The notes: generated by a model from the sequence alone, not told the origin. A stretch of DNA of 64,000 nt from Trichomonas vaginalis G3 (GCF_026262505.1 NC_067204.1:7783797-7847796), one strand, 5' to 3'. Shown: positions 1-9,073, numbered from the stretch's first letter. Made by a program: numbers and translations.

Positions 1-172
1 AAACAGAATAGAAGAGCTATTAAAGGACAAAGAACTTTTACATAAATATGGTTCTGAGAAGTTTGACATAACTCCACCAGAAAAGAAGAAGAGAGAAAAG
101 AAAAGAAAAGAAAGTAGAAGAAGAGAAGAAAGAACCTGAACCAGTTCCAGAGAAGAAGAAATTTGACATGTA
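1..172 (+). pseudogene. 3' end of a Maverick gene, Lys/Glu-rich tail
   Basis: Plus-strand coding-like remnant entering from outside the window. It encodes a strongly charged Lys/Glu/Pro-rich C-terminus that ends at a stop near 170. The stop overlaps a TAAA tetramer, which is the usual trichomonad polyadenylation signal. It converges on the next gene across a nearly perfect palindrome (171-191) rich in A and T. Which Maverick protein this belongs to cannot be told from the tail alone. Confidence 0.45.
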
Positions 173-189
173 AAAATAAAATTTTATTT

Positions 190-609
190 TTAGAACATTT
201 CTGGGTCAATGTCAATGTTCTCTTCCTCTTTAGGAGTAAACACTGGCTTAGACTCTAAAATCTTTTTACCCAATTTACCTTGAACTTCTACAACTTTAGA
301 CTCATAATATTCATAGTCGTCTGCTTTCTTTGGTTCATAAGGTATAACAAGTTTGTATGCTTTGCCTTCTTTAAGGTTTGAAAACCTTCTGTCAAAACTT
401 TCTTTGACTGCTAACAAACCTTCTATGTCTAAGTCTTCAAATTTCGCACCATTTTTAGTCACAATAGCAAACTTAACTGGTTCGATGTTCCAAACTTTGC
501 TGAATGAAGACTTTTCAAAATGGTAGAAGTAAACATTCAAATATGTGAATGGGTCTAGTTCTTCTTTAAGTCCTGACATGTACTTGTTTACTGAGATGAA
601 TTTTGCCAT
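190..609 (-). CDS. Maverick protein of unknown function, 139 aa
   Basis: Small protein of the Maverick, starting MAKFISVNKY. The open frame reaches further upstream, but that part overlaps the 3' end of the helicase gene and lacks protein-like composition, so the ATG at 609 is preferred. It is a mixed alpha/beta-looking, moderately charged protein with an acidic C-terminus, and no motif is recognised. It lies about 37 bases from the helicase stop across an A-run/T-run spacer like the one before 1911. It could be a single-strand-binding or other replication accessory protein given its position beside the helicase, but that is only a guess from context. Confidence 0.55.
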   Translation of the reverse strand: MAKFISVNKYMSGLKEELDPFTYLNVYFYHFEKSSFSKVWNIEPVKFAIVTKNGAKFEDLDIEGLLAVKESFDRRFSNLKEGKAYKLVIPYEPKKADDYEYYESKVVEVQGKLGKKILESKPVFTPKEEENIDIDPEMF

Positions 610-646
610 CTTTTCTATCGGATAAAAAAAAATATTTTTTTTAAAT

Positions 647-1882
647 TTACTCAGAAAAATTTTTCTTTGTATATACACCATTCTGAACATCTAAAAGACT
701 TTTGACATTTGCCAAGAATGTTCGTTTAGACGCTGTCATATAACCATATTCTTGACAATATTGTTTATACGAATCGTACAATGACCTTTCATCTAATGAC
801 ACAAAGTCAGTTTCATCTATGAACAGTTCATATACACTCTTGTTTGCTTCTAACAATGTTTGTCTCTCTTCGGTATGTGGAATTTGTCTTGGATTGAACT
901 TTGAAATATCTAATGTCATAAAATATGAGAACAAGTGGTTGTAAAAGTCAGATGTCAAAGTTTCTGACAAAGCGTCAAAATATTCTGTATCTTGCATATG
1001 AGCTTCTGACGTTCTGACAACTACATATCTTCTGTCAGAACTTTCTAACTTCATCGGAACAGCATTGTTTGAAACCATAACGAAGTTTGCAACATTTTCA
1101 CAAACTCTTTGGTCTTTATATTTTCTTTCAACAACTCCAACTTTGTCTGTTATAAGACTCTTCAAAGCATCTGAGTTCAAAACTTTTGTTGTATCTATAC
1201 TTTGAAGTTCGTTACATACTATAAGTTTCATATTCTCTATTGAAGAGTTAAATTTACCGCAGATGTTTTCTAAGTTTGTCATATTAGGGTTCGAATAGCC
1301 CTCTAACAGTTTGCATAAGATATCTGTAAAGAATGTGTTCTTACCTGTTCCTTGTTTTCCAATTATAATGAGAGCAGTTTCATTTTTAGCACTTGGATGT
1401 TGTAAGATGTTTGCAAACCAACATAAGATATACTCATAGACTCTTTCGTTTCCATTGCATATAATTTCTTTGACATGGTCTAACCAAGCTTCTATAATAT
1501 TTTCTTTCCATTCTACTTGTTCGTATTTATATCCAGTGAAGATAGAATAGAAGTTTGGAGAAGGTGTATAAAACTTTATACCACGAACTGAAAAATCTTC
1601 TAACTTTGACAATAAGATATCCCAAGCATCTAACATCTTCATGCCAACTTGTACGACTTTTATTTTCTTAAGTTTCTGTCTACATTCTTGTTCTGAAACT
1701 ATTGTTGCTCTTGGTTTGTTAAAGACAACATCCCATTCTTTCATAACATAACATTCTGGGGCAGAGTCGACATAAATGACTAAACGTTTCAAATTCTCGA
1801 CTGCTTTGTTATAGTCTCGAAATGGACACATATTTCTGAATGTTTGGAAGTCATAAAAATCTGAAACATCTATTCTGTACAT
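647..1882 (-). CDS. Maverick superfamily 3 helicase (D5/NrS-1-like)
   Basis: A 411-residue protein with the three hallmarks of SF3 AAA+ helicases. Walker A is GKQGTGKN at about residues 173-180. The Walker B-like strand is KLIVCNE at about 215-221. The sensor/motif C strand FVMVSNN is at about 267-273, followed by the RRY segment. This matches the helicase half of DUF5906/NrS-1-type or D5-like primase-helicases seen in virophages and Polinton-like viruses, where it unwinds DNA at replication. No primase active site is recognisable in the first 150 residues. Classical Polintons rely on protein-primed PolB, so an SF3 helicase here is notable. The ATG at 1882 follows a short AT-rich spacer. Confidence 0.8.
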   Translation of the reverse strand: MYRIDVSDFYDFQTFRNMCPFRDYNKAVENLKRLVIYVDSAPECYVMKEWDVVFNKPRATIVSEQECRQKLKKIKVVQVGMKMLDAWDILLSKLEDFSVRGIKFYTPSPNFYSIFTGYKYEQVEWKENIIEAWLDHVKEIICNGNERVYEYILCWFANILQHPSAKNETALIIIGKQGTGKNTFFTDILCKLLEGYSNPNMTNLENICGKFNSSIENMKLIVCNELQSIDTTKVLNSDALKSLITDKVGVVERKYKDQRVCENVANFVMVSNNAVPMKLESSDRRYVVVRTSEAHMQDTEYFDALSETLTSDFYNHLFSYFMTLDISKFNPRQIPHTEERQTLLEANKSVYELFIDETDFVSLDERSLYDSYKQYCQEYGYMTASKRTFLANVKSLLDVQNGVYTKKNFSE

Positions 1883-1910
1883 TTTTATAAAAATAAAAAA
1901 AATATTTTTT

Positions 1911-2699
1911 TTATTCTTGAGCTATTTGTTGTTGAAGTTGTTCTTGAGCTATTTGTTGTTGAAGTTGTTCTTGTAATACAATACTTTCACCAGTTGCATC
2001 TTCCAATTCGAAACTTTCTGCCGTCATTGACAAATACATAGGACATAAAAGTTTTACAGGAACAAAGTTTGCGTCAACTAAGGTTAAGTTTATGTTTGCT
2101 AAAGTGTTTGAGTTTACTAAAGCTGAAAACTCTGCATTCGAATGAACAATAGGCAAACCAGCAGAGAATGTGTTATTTATACGCATAAGTATCTTTTGGT
2201 CATAGTAGTTTCTGTCGACATTCGAATAACACTTTGAACCTAAGTTTGAAACAATATATAAAATAGGTGTACTTAAAGTCAATGGAACAGACATTCCTTG
2301 TATGACACCTTTTCCTGTTATAGGAAACTGTTGGTAGTAAAAACCAGATATAAGTTTTGTATTATAGCTCATATTGTTTATAGTAAACTCAGTCGGACAT
2401 CCAAACATAATGAAACCTGCTCTAGTTGCAGCACATGTTACACCCGTACTTAAAGTATTAAATAAGTCAACAAAACCTGTTGGTGGTATATCTGAGTAAG
2501 TATCTTCAAAGGAGTATTTTTTACCATTCACAACAATAAAATCTTCTGGTGTCAAAAGAGCAAAACAAGCTTTAGTCGTCATTGTGTTTAAGGTTAGTTT
2601 ACAATATCGTCCTTGAGGACTTTGTAAGTTTGTTGTTATAGAATTATATGACTCAGGGTTTTTAGTCGTAATAGTATAAACCATTGTGTCTTCTGCCAT
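1911..2699 (-). CDS. Maverick penton (minor capsid)-like protein
   Basis: A 262-residue, beta-rich, Cys-poor protein with many Thr/Asn/Ser residues, typical of single-jelly-roll pentons of Polintons. It lies between the helicase and the major capsid gene, the neighbourhood expected for the minor capsid gene. The C-terminus is a tandem Gln/Glu repeat (LQEQLQQQIAQE units) encoded by two near-identical 30-base repeats at 1914-1973. The assignment to penton rests on size, composition and neighbourhood rather than on a unique motif. It ends 28 bases from the helicase start across a spacer with an A-run followed by a T-run. Confidence 0.55.
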   Translation of the reverse strand: MAEDTMVYTITTKNPESYNSITTNLQSPQGRYCKLTLNTMTTKACFALLTPEDFIVVNGKKYSFEDTYSDIPPTGFVDLFNTLSTGVTCAATRAGFIMFGCPTEFTINNMSYNTKLISGFYYQQFPITGKGVIQGMSVPLTLSTPILYIVSNLGSKCYSNVDRNYYDQKILMRINNTFSAGLPIVHSNAEFSALVNSNTLANINLTLVDANFVPVKLLCPMYLSMTAESFELEDATGESIVLQEQLQQQIAQEQLQQQIAQE

Positions 2700-2703
2700 T
2701 TAC

Positions 2704-3285
2704 TTAGCAAATAAATTTTAATGAAATGTTGTGGTCGTCAAATATTTTTATAACGTCTGGGAAACTATATTTTAAGTTCAACGTTTCACCTCCTTTCATA
2801 ACGTATATCTTGTCAATGACATTATATGAAACACCACAGCAACTAACGTCGGGTTCTATTTCTTTGATGTTTATATCGTCTGCCTCTGTCAAAAGTTTCA
2901 ATAGTTCTTTCAAAACTTCATGAGGTGCAATGACATATGAGTTCACTTTTACAGGGTTGTGTTCGACCAAGTTTAACATTATACCTAAAGCTTGACAAAT
3001 CTTCTCCTGAGTTTGAAGTTTGTCTTTCAGTTGTTGGTAGTCGTTTCGAATATCTGCAACAGAACTTAAGTCTCTGCTAACTTCAGGGTATGTTGGTTGT
3101 TCTTTTACAGGAACTATTGTTATACCATCTTGGTCTTCGTATGGTTTCCCCACTTCAACATCTCTGTCTTTGACATTGACAACAACACTTTGACTGTTTG
3201 TTTGAGTTGGTGAATTTAACTTCACATCTGCCACTGCCATTAAACCTTTTGAAACACTTACGCTTCTATTTTTCGGAAATGACAT
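2704..3285 (-). CDS. Maverick protein of unknown function, 193 aa
   Basis: The start MSFPKNRSVSVSKG at 3285 is preferred over an upstream in-frame extension, because that extension overlaps the plus-strand gene beginning at 3304 and reads as low-complexity hydrophobic shadow. The protein has a Val/Ser-rich N-terminus, a helical centre (about residues 75-120, Gln/Lys/Leu-rich, possibly coiled coil) and a C-terminal half with alternating strands. Only 4 bases separate it from the penton-like gene start at 2699. Function is not recognised; a minor virion or scaffolding role is possible from context. Confidence 0.55.
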   Translation of the reverse strand: MSFPKNRSVSVSKGLMAVADVKLNSPTQTNSQSVVVNVKDRDVEVGKPYEDQDGITIVPVKEQPTYPEVSRDLSSVADIRNDYQQLKDKLQTQEKICQALGIMLNLVEHNPVKVNSYVIAPHEVLKELLKLLTEADDINIKEIEPDVSCCGVSYNVIDKIYVMKGGETLNLKYSFPDVIKIFDDHNISLKFIC

Positions 3286-3303
3286 TTTACTTAGAATAAA
3301 AAG

Positions 3304-3723
3304 ATGGACGTATTTGAGTATCTCTTCGAATTGAAGCAAAACAAAGTTTACACACACAAACAATACAAATACATTGACAGAATAGTTCTTTATACAAACA
3401 ATGGAAAATGTTATAGAATAGCAGTCTTTGCTGAACCAAAATATTTTCATAAAGCAAAGAAAGTTGGTATAACTGAAATGGTGAAAGTTCTTGAAGCAGA
3501 CAAAAATATAACTTCAAAACTTACAGATATTTCTAAAGGTAAGTTTATAATACAATATTATGTCAAAACTGGCGTACTGTCAATATTTGACGGAGAGAAG
3601 TCAGTTCAAGAACAACTTACTGACCTGCTGCCAAAATCTGCTCGATGGAAGCTGTCGTTATGCCAATCTGAGGAGCCCCAGCAGGTTTCATCGAACGAAT
3701 CTTCAAAAGAGCATCTTCCGTGA
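3304..3723 (+). CDS. Maverick small protein on the opposite strand
   Basis: A 139-residue frame on the plus strand, starting MDVFEYLFELKQNK, only 18 bases from the divergent start at 3285, so the two genes must share a very short promoter. The first 100 residues have ordinary protein composition (basic, Tyr/Lys-rich, alternating strands). The last 35 or so overlap the 3' end of the capsid gene and look less constrained, so the genuine product may be shorter. Unidentified. Confidence 0.45.
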   Translation: MDVFEYLFELKQNKVYTHKQYKYIDRIVLYTNNGKCYRIAVFAEPKYFHKAKKVGITEMVKVLEADKNITSKLTDISKGKFIIQYYVKTGVLSIFDGEKSVQEQLTDLLPKSARWKLSLCQSEEPQQVSSNESSKEHLP

Positions 3724-5224
3724 AAAGTGCTATTGGTTTTGTAAACTTCTTTGCTTTCAATTCATCTGGACCGTCTCTGTCACCAGTATATTGTATTTGA
3801 ACTGTACCAACAGTTGAAATACCACCCATAAAGTCTTCTGAGTCAGCAAATGGAATGCCAAGCCAAAAGTTTGAACGGTCTCCATTTGTATATTGAGTTT
3901 TTTGACCTCCTGTATGAGTCCATACTTTCACATATGGCATAATAGAACTTTGCATTTCAGGGTTAATGGTTGTTGTGAAGTTGTTGTTAAAGTTCATAGC
4001 ATCTAATGTCAAGTTGTATGACCTCATATCCTCAACTGTAGAATATTCTTCTCTTGGATAATATTTGCCATCTATGTTTATATGATATTTAATACCGGGG
4101 TTGTAGAAACAAGAATAGTCATTTATAGTTCGTCTGAAAAGAACAAACATAGTATCTGCATGTTTCATTGCAGTTGTTAAGGCAATATCTGTTCTTGCAC
4201 CTGGGTCAGCACTTTGGTTTCCAACTTCACCTGCAAAGTCTTTGACAGATATTTGGTGTATAGGGAACATAAGTGGAACTGCAATATATTTGGCAGCTAA
4301 AGCATTTGAAATATCTGGGTCCAACATATAGACTGCAAGTCTGCTTTCTATTCTCTTGCATTCAAATTTTTCGCATGTGAACTTAACTGGGTCCCAAGCA
4401 GTTCCAGCAGCATTGAAATAATAGTTTACTTCAGTGTTGAGGTTTGAGAAACCAAAGTCTAAGTCAACTTTGTCTTTGCAAAATTCGGCGAATGACGTTT
4501 TATTTGTTCCCTCTACGTCTGTAATAGTGAATGGGTCTTGTGTTGGTGCAATGACTAAGTTATTTTTGCTTGGAGTAAGTTCAATAGAAATTTTTCCTGC
4601 CCAGTTTGGCAAGTATCTTAAAAACCTGAAGATGAGGAAAGATGACAAAGGAACTCTAAGTTTCAGTTTTACTTTGGTTACTGCTGCTGCAGTTTGTCCA
4701 GAAAGGTTAACATAAACTCCTGGAACGTTAGGGTCAAGTCTTCTTATTTTCTCAATAGTTGCATATTGGTCTGTTTGTTCTCTAGCTTGTGGTTGTACTG
4801 AGTTTCTCAAAGCGAACCATTCATAGTTTGCCCATGTTACTGTTTGAACTAAGTCAGAGTTAGAATATATCTTATATCCCATGAAAACTTCTGGAGCATA
4901 TTGGTATCCGACATAGAAAATTCCATTGCAACCTTTCTTGTCAGACAACTTGGCAGAAGGTTTTATTTCAATGTCTTGTTCCACGTATAAGAATGAGTTG
5001 TCAATAGAAATTATATGAAACCTGTCGCAAGCAATATCTACTGTTGTTGAAGAACCTTCTCCAAACTCACCTACATTTCCATAAGAAACAGCAGTTGTAT
5101 ATTCGTAAGTTCCAGGAACTATTTCTGACCTTCTAATGGCATTGTCGCATTCGTTATACCATTCGGAAACATTTCCATTCATGGCATCCAAAACTGTTGG
5201 CGTTATATTCTGAGCGGCGTACAT
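3617..5224 (-). CDS. Maverick major capsid protein (double jelly-roll)
   Basis: A 535-residue protein beginning MYAAQNITPTVLDAMNG, close in style to the capsid proteins described for T. vaginalis Mavericks. It is beta-rich with many aromatic and Asn/Thr residues. It contains the short hydrophobic segment LSSFLIFRFLRYLPNWAG (about residues 195-212) between predicted strands, and long loops in the second half, in keeping with a PRD1-adenovirus-type double jelly-roll fold. Length fits the family (roughly 450-600). It would build the hexon-like shell of the virion-like particle. ATG at 5224. The frame looks whole. Confidence 0.75.
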   Translation of the reverse strand: MYAAQNITPTVLDAMNGNVSEWYNECDNAIRRSEIVPGTYEYTTAVSYGNVGEFGEGSSTTVDIACDRFHIISIDNSFLYVEQDIEIKPSAKLSDKKGCNGIFYVGYQYAPEVFMGYKIYSNSDLVQTVTWANYEWFALRNSVQPQAREQTDQYATIEKIRRLDPNVPGVYVNLSGQTAAAVTKVKLKLRVPLSSFLIFRFLRYLPNWAGKISIELTPSKNNLVIAPTQDPFTITDVEGTNKTSFAEFCKDKVDLDFGFSNLNTEVNYYFNAAGTAWDPVKFTCEKFECKRIESRLAVYMLDPDISNALAAKYIAVPLMFPIHQISVKDFAGEVGNQSADPGARTDIALTTAMKHADTMFVLFRRTINDYSCFYNPGIKYHINIDGKYYPREEYSTVEDMRSYNLTLDAMNFNNNFTTTINPEMQSSIMPYVKVWTHTGGQKTQYTNGDRSNFWLGIPFADSEDFMGGISTVGTVQIQYTGDRDGPDELKAKKFTKPIALFTEDALLKIRSMKPAGAPQIGITTASIEQILAAGQ

Positions 5225-5263
5225 TTCATATGGGTAAAAATATAGAATAGTTGGATTTATTTG

Positions 5264-5998
5264 TCATAATTGTTTCGGACCAAGCTTTACTTTCTTCCTG
5301 ACTGAGTTTTTAACTGAATCTTTAACTCTTCTTTTTCCTTCATTGCCACTACTTTCACTAGATGAAGTTACTTCTTCACTACTTTCACTTTGTTCTACTC
5401 TTCTCTTCTTCTTTGGTGTCGCTTTTGGTAACTTGCCCTCTGCTTCAAGTTGTTGCATCTTTGCCTCATGTTCACCTAGTATGTTGTAAATTTCCCATGT
5501 CCTTTTTGCCTTTGGGCTCTGGTCGCCCATCTCAGGTAACCTATATCCTAGAAAGATTTTGTCATAGTTTGTATTTGAGTCTTCGCTTATTGTTTGCATG
5601 ACTCTTTCCTGAGTTTCCGGTTCAAGCTCTTCAAATATAGCTTGTCCATATGGAATAAGCTCGTTTCCAAATATATGTTTTTGTAGCCATTCTGGTTTTC
5701 TTTCCATGTAACCAATAATATCTTTTGTGAATGGGAAAGCTTTTACCCAACGTTTCAGGCTTGCGTCATTTATTTCTGTAGTTGGTTTTATTTTGTCAAG
5801 GAACATGTTTTTCAATACTAACATTTCATTTGGTACTGTCCATTTGAGTTTTCTTAAATATTCATCCCTTCTCAGTTCATTGTCTGCAAAGTAAGTTTTT
5901 ATGACATTTTGCAAACTTTCGTTTGCAAGGTCATGTACAATAGGTTCTCTTCCTTCTCTCCCTAACTTTCTTTCTAAACTCTTCACCAAATATACCAT
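5264..5998 (-). CDS. Maverick protein, basic Ser/Lys-rich C-terminus
   Basis: A 244-residue frame just upstream of the capsid gene (39-base spacer). The N-terminal two thirds are helical and charged. The last 60 residues hold a Lys/Arg cluster (PKKKRRVEQ, resembling a monopartite nuclear localisation signal), a Ser/Glu-rich stretch and a second basic tail. Such a tail could bind DNA or direct the protein to the nucleus, where a Maverick must replicate or integrate. No family recognised. The neighbourhood on its 5' side is interrupted, so the complete ancestral gene may have been longer. Confidence 0.45.
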   Translation of the reverse strand: MVYLVKSLERKLGREGREPIVHDLANESLQNVIKTYFADNELRRDEYLRKLKWTVPNEMLVLKNMFLDKIKPTTEINDASLKRWVKAFPFTKDIIGYMERKPEWLQKHIFGNELIPYGQAIFEELEPETQERVMQTISEDSNTNYDKIFLGYRLPEMGDQSPKAKRTWEIYNILGEHEAKMQQLEAEGKLPKATPKKKRRVEQSESSEEVTSSSESSGNEGKRRVKDSVKNSVRKKVKLGPKQL

Positions 5999-6441
5999 CT
6001 CTATGGTTCTGTGTAGTTCTTTGAGATAAATGTTCTAGAACGTCAGGTGTTATATTTCCATCAGCCATGTTCATTTCATACTGGTCCAAAATATCTGCAT
6101 CTTTCATATCTTTCAATGGCATTAAAGCCGCGCTGAAAATACCAGCTATATCTGGTTCACCATTCACTTCCATTGCGTCTACAACTTCTTGGAATTTGAG
6201 GTTGTAAGTTTATGAACCACCTATCCGGATTAGCTTTATGACCCCATCTCATTGTAGTTCCATAGTCTGCAGAAACAAAAGTAGGTTTGTTTCCATATTG
6301 GTTAGGTTCTGAATGAACTTTAAACAATGTTTTCATTTCTATATGTTTTGTTGAAATTAAACCTTTTATTTTCACCGAGTTCAGCCAAAGATTGAACGTT
6401 ATATGCTCGTAAGTAAAAAGGATTATTGTATTTGTGTACAT
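5931..6441 (-). pseudogene. Maverick coding remnants, short frames
   Basis: A stretch of short overlapping minus-strand frames between two longer Maverick genes. Composition and lack of spacer suggest former coding sequence of the element. No known family recognised. Treated as a broken part of the fossil element. Confidence 0.4.
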
Positions 6442-7735
6442 TTTCTTTCAGTACTTCCATTCTATGCTGAATATTTTCATCTGATGTTGGAGTCTTTTGT
6501 ATGTCGGTGAACATTTTTCGATATTCTTCTACTCTGTCAGCCGAATTTTTCTTAGACTCTTGGAAAGATTCCATATTCACCTCATAGTCTTGTTGAGGGT
6601 CAAGATTTTTCGGCTGTTCCAAATCTTCATCTAGTTCTGTGAAGTTAGTTTCCAAAGGAGGGACTTGTTCGTTTCCTTCAGGCTCTTCTAGCTGTTGTTG
6701 CTGAACTATTTCTTCCATGTCTGGTTGTATCTGAACTTCTTCCTGTGGAGTTTCTTGTACCTCATTTGCTAGCATTTCATATATTCCGAGACCGTTTTTA
6801 ACAAGTTCCCTATCTAAGTCATCCGGACTCATAAACCTTTCTTCTTTCGTTCCGTCTCTATTTTTTACGCGTTTCATGAAGAGAGTTGAATTGTCATTTA
6901 GCTCTGACACCAAATATCTCGGAGTAAATTCAGTCATGTCATTTGGATGATATGCTATTAAATCATATCCCTTAGCGAGCTTGTATTTTCCAGGTTTGAA
7001 ATTATATCCCATTTGGTGCTGAACCATAAAGCTAAATAGGTTCGGGTCAGTATTTCCTTCCTTGAACTTTCTAATAGCTTCTTTATATCTGTCACTAAAG
7101 TCAAGAGTATCTGGGTAACCATAGTCTTCCTTAAGCATTTTTAAGAATTCTTGGTTTCCTTGTTCTCTACTTCTTTTATGTCCTTGCTCTGTTTGTGGTT
7201 GTTGCTGTGCAGTGTTTTGAACTGTTGGTTGTGGTGCAGTGTTTTGAACTGTTGGTTGTTGTGCTGGATTTTGAACTGTTGGTTGTTGTGCTGGTTGTTG
7301 TTGTTGTGTTGGTTGTTGTGTTGGTTGTTGTTGTTGTGCTGGTTGTTGTTGTTGTGTTGGTTTTGGTGCATGCCTGTGTCTGTGTCCATGTGACGATGTA
7401 AATGTTTTAGGTAGTCCTGGTGCAGGTGCTTCTCTTAGAGGGTTTGGTGGTATATAAGTTCCACCAGCTGGCACATATGTTCCATCTGCAGCATAGTGTC
7501 CTACCTGACTTTTCGTTTTTAAGAAAGCATTTACTAGGTCTGTTTTGGTCTGTTGTAACTCTTTTTCTTGACTTTCCACAACAGTTGCTCTAACGGCGTC
7601 ATAGGCACTTTGAACTGCCTGTCTCGTTGCTGCATCTGTTATTTTCGTCATATTTTGTGCTACTTCTTTTAACTCTTTGTCGAAACCTTCAGACTTCAGT
7701 TTCTTTCCAGATGAGAAGTCGTTCACTTGTTTCAC
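6320..7735 (-). pseudogene. Maverick long Gln/Thr-repeat protein, probably incomplete
   Basis: A long minus-strand frame of about 470 residues that opens without an ATG, so the 5' part is uncertain. From the N-terminus it shows a helical, coiled-coil-like segment, a Pro/Gly stretch, a low-complexity Gln/Pro/Thr tract (encoded by a GTTGTT-rich minisatellite at about 7190-7365), then an acidic, Gln/Glu-rich C-terminal half. Mavericks of this lineage are known to carry large repeat-bearing proteins of unknown role, possibly structural. No catalytic motif is seen. It is treated as part of the broken element. Confidence 0.45.
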
Positions 7736-8204
7736 CTTACTATGAAGAGCTTCGAAGGCGTTCTTAAAGTCAGCATTTGTTAAAGCTTCATTTGAACTGT
7801 CTTCATCCGCTTGTATTTTTCCTTATTGACCCTATAAGTTGGGCTGCTTTGGCGTTGGCTTGGGCATCTAACCAGTCATTGTTAGCTTTTATATATTCTG
7901 CGCTTTTCATTGCCTTTTTGCATGGCTGCGTCGTTATTTTTACTTTCTTGTGCTAAGTTTTCATACTGTACGGTTTGGTTTTTGCAACTGTAAAAGTTTT
8001 TCTGCCTTTACATTTGCTTCAACTTCTTTTTTATACTCATCGCTATCCATATATGTCTTCAGGGCTTTTTTTTTATCTCTTCATCTTTCAGTACTTTATA
8101 TTGAGTAGTATGGTTTTTCAAATTTATAACATCTTGTTCCATTTTTGCTACTTCTGCTGCTTTTTCTGACACTTTTTTCGCATATTCCTCTGTACTTAGT
8201 TCTT
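7736..8204 (-). pseudogene. Maverick coding remnants, coiled-coil-like
   Basis: Minus-strand DNA with Lys/Glu/Gln/Ala-rich codon content that resembles the coiled-coil regions on either side, but without a long open frame. Read as decayed coding sequence of the Maverick. No function can be given. Confidence 0.35.
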
Positions 8205-8624
8205 TCAGTTGTTCTCTTTCTTCTTTTTCTCTACGTTTAACTCATTGAGTTTCTTTGTGTGTCTGTCATATTCTAGTTTCTTTTCGTTTTCACCTATTTG
8301 TTTCTGTATGTCTATGTTTGACTTTTTGACATCTGCTATTTGATTTTTGAGTGAACTCAAATTCATTTGACTTTGAGGGTTATAAGCTGTTCCGTCTGCA
8401 GCTCCACCATAGCCTGCCATTTTCGCTAAAAGTGCCGCTCTTAAACCTCCACTCTGTGCACCAAGAACTCGGTTTAAAAGCATAGGATTGCTTGACATTT
8501 GTTGCAACATAGTGGGGTCATTCATAATTTGTTGTTGCACCTGTTGTTGTGGTGTCAGTTTTACTATTGGATGTTTCAATGCTCTCTTCCTCTTACGTAT
8601 ATTCTTACGTAGCTTACGTGGCAT
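8205..8624 (-). CDS. Maverick basic/coiled-coil protein
   Basis: A 139-residue frame starting MPRKLRKNIRKRKRALKHP. The very basic first 20 residues look like a DNA-binding or nuclear-import tail. A central Gln/Met/Leu/Gly segment with LAKMAGYGG follows, then a Lys/Glu/Asn coiled-coil C-terminus. Small basic proteins with a hydrophobic segment occur as minor virion (pVI/pX-like) proteins in adenovirus-Polinton relatives. That parallel is an inference from composition only. Confidence 0.45.
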   Translation of the reverse strand: MPRKLRKNIRKRKRALKHPIVKLTPQQQVQQQIMNDPTMLQQMSSNPMLLNRVLGAQSGGLRAALLAKMAGYGGAADGTAYNPQSQMNLSSLKNQIADVKKSNIDIQKQIGENEKKLEYDRHTKKLNELNVEKKKKENN

Positions 8625-8625
8625 T

Positions 8626-8890
8626 TTAAGTGAAGTTAAAAAGCGGTTTTTGACAGATGTTTATATGACACTTTCTCCGGTTTATAGGACCTCTCTCATA
8701 TTCTATCTTGTCATATCTAAACTCATAGTCATGTATGTCCTCTAACCATCTCATAACGGTTTCCAAACCACTTTTATCGGATGTAAAGTAAAAGCATGGA
8801 TGGTTATGTAAAACGTCTAAAGTTTCTAAAGAGTCTCTCAAAGTATACTTCCTTGGAACGCCTGTAACTTTTCCTGTAGCGACGATAGAC
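8626..8890 (-). pseudogene. Maverick terminal gene remnant
   Basis: Minus-strand coding-like segment one base beyond the 8624 start, ending at 8626, without a usable start codon. It encodes a mixed, aromatic-rich sequence (for example CFYFTSDKSG and WLEDIHDYEF). It lies next to the element's end. Unidentified, and treated as part of the fossil. Confidence 0.35.
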
Positions 8891-8944
8891 CCTTACTTGT
8901 CCGGACAAAGTTATACTATTTTGAGTGCTCTACCAAAAATTTTT

Positions 8945-9050
8945 ATGGGCTAGAGGGCGCAACGCGCCTGGAAGCCCCCAATACCCAAAAAAACTTCATT
9001 TATACTAAACATCTTCAGGGCTAGAGGGCACGAAGTGCCTGGAGGCCCCA
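8945..9050. repeat. paired stem-loops at the Maverick end
   Basis: Two copies of one design, about 71 bases apart. Each reads GGGCTAGA, then a 5-bp stem with a three-base loop, then TGGA and GCCC. The first stem is GGCGC-AAC-GCGCC (8956-8968). The second is GGCAC-GAA-GTGCC (9027-9039). The two differences in the stem are compensatory, and the outer GGGC/GCCC can also pair. They lie between the last Maverick gene remnant and the T-tract. Role unknown; possibilities are an RNA 3'-end structure or a terminal protein-binding site. Confidence 0.6.
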
Positions 9051-9054
9051 CTAC

Positions 9055-9073
9055 TTTTTTTTTTTTTTTTTTT
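9055..9073. repeat. 19-base T-tract at element junction
   Basis: Uninterrupted run of 19 T (A on the other strand), marking the boundary between Maverick-associated DNA and repeat family A. In the related copy near 38.88 kb the matching position has ordinary sequence, so the tract is specific to this junction. Confidence 0.7.

Larger units (their letters stand above)
1..9073. mobile_element. Maverick/Polinton, one end of a broken copy
   Basis: Virus-like DNA element, treated as a fossil. It is recognised by closely packed genes, mostly on the minus strand, that include a double-jelly-roll major capsid protein, a penton-like protein and an SF3 helicase. No integrase, protein-primed polymerase B, packaging ATPase or maturation protease is visible, so the left part presumably lies outside the window. 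The right limit is set near 9073, where two stem-loops and a T-tract give way to DNA shared with another repeat. Some genes look whole (1-6 kb) and others interrupted (6-9 kb), with roughly four to six breaks in all. The many long intact frames suggest a fairly recent insertion. The family call is firm; the exact right boundary is inferred. Confidence 0.85.

Noticed and set aside
7141-7401. Several overlapping frames with Asn/His or Leu/Val/Cys repeats
   Set aside because: Other-frame readings of the Gln/Pro/Thr minisatellite in the Maverick gene.
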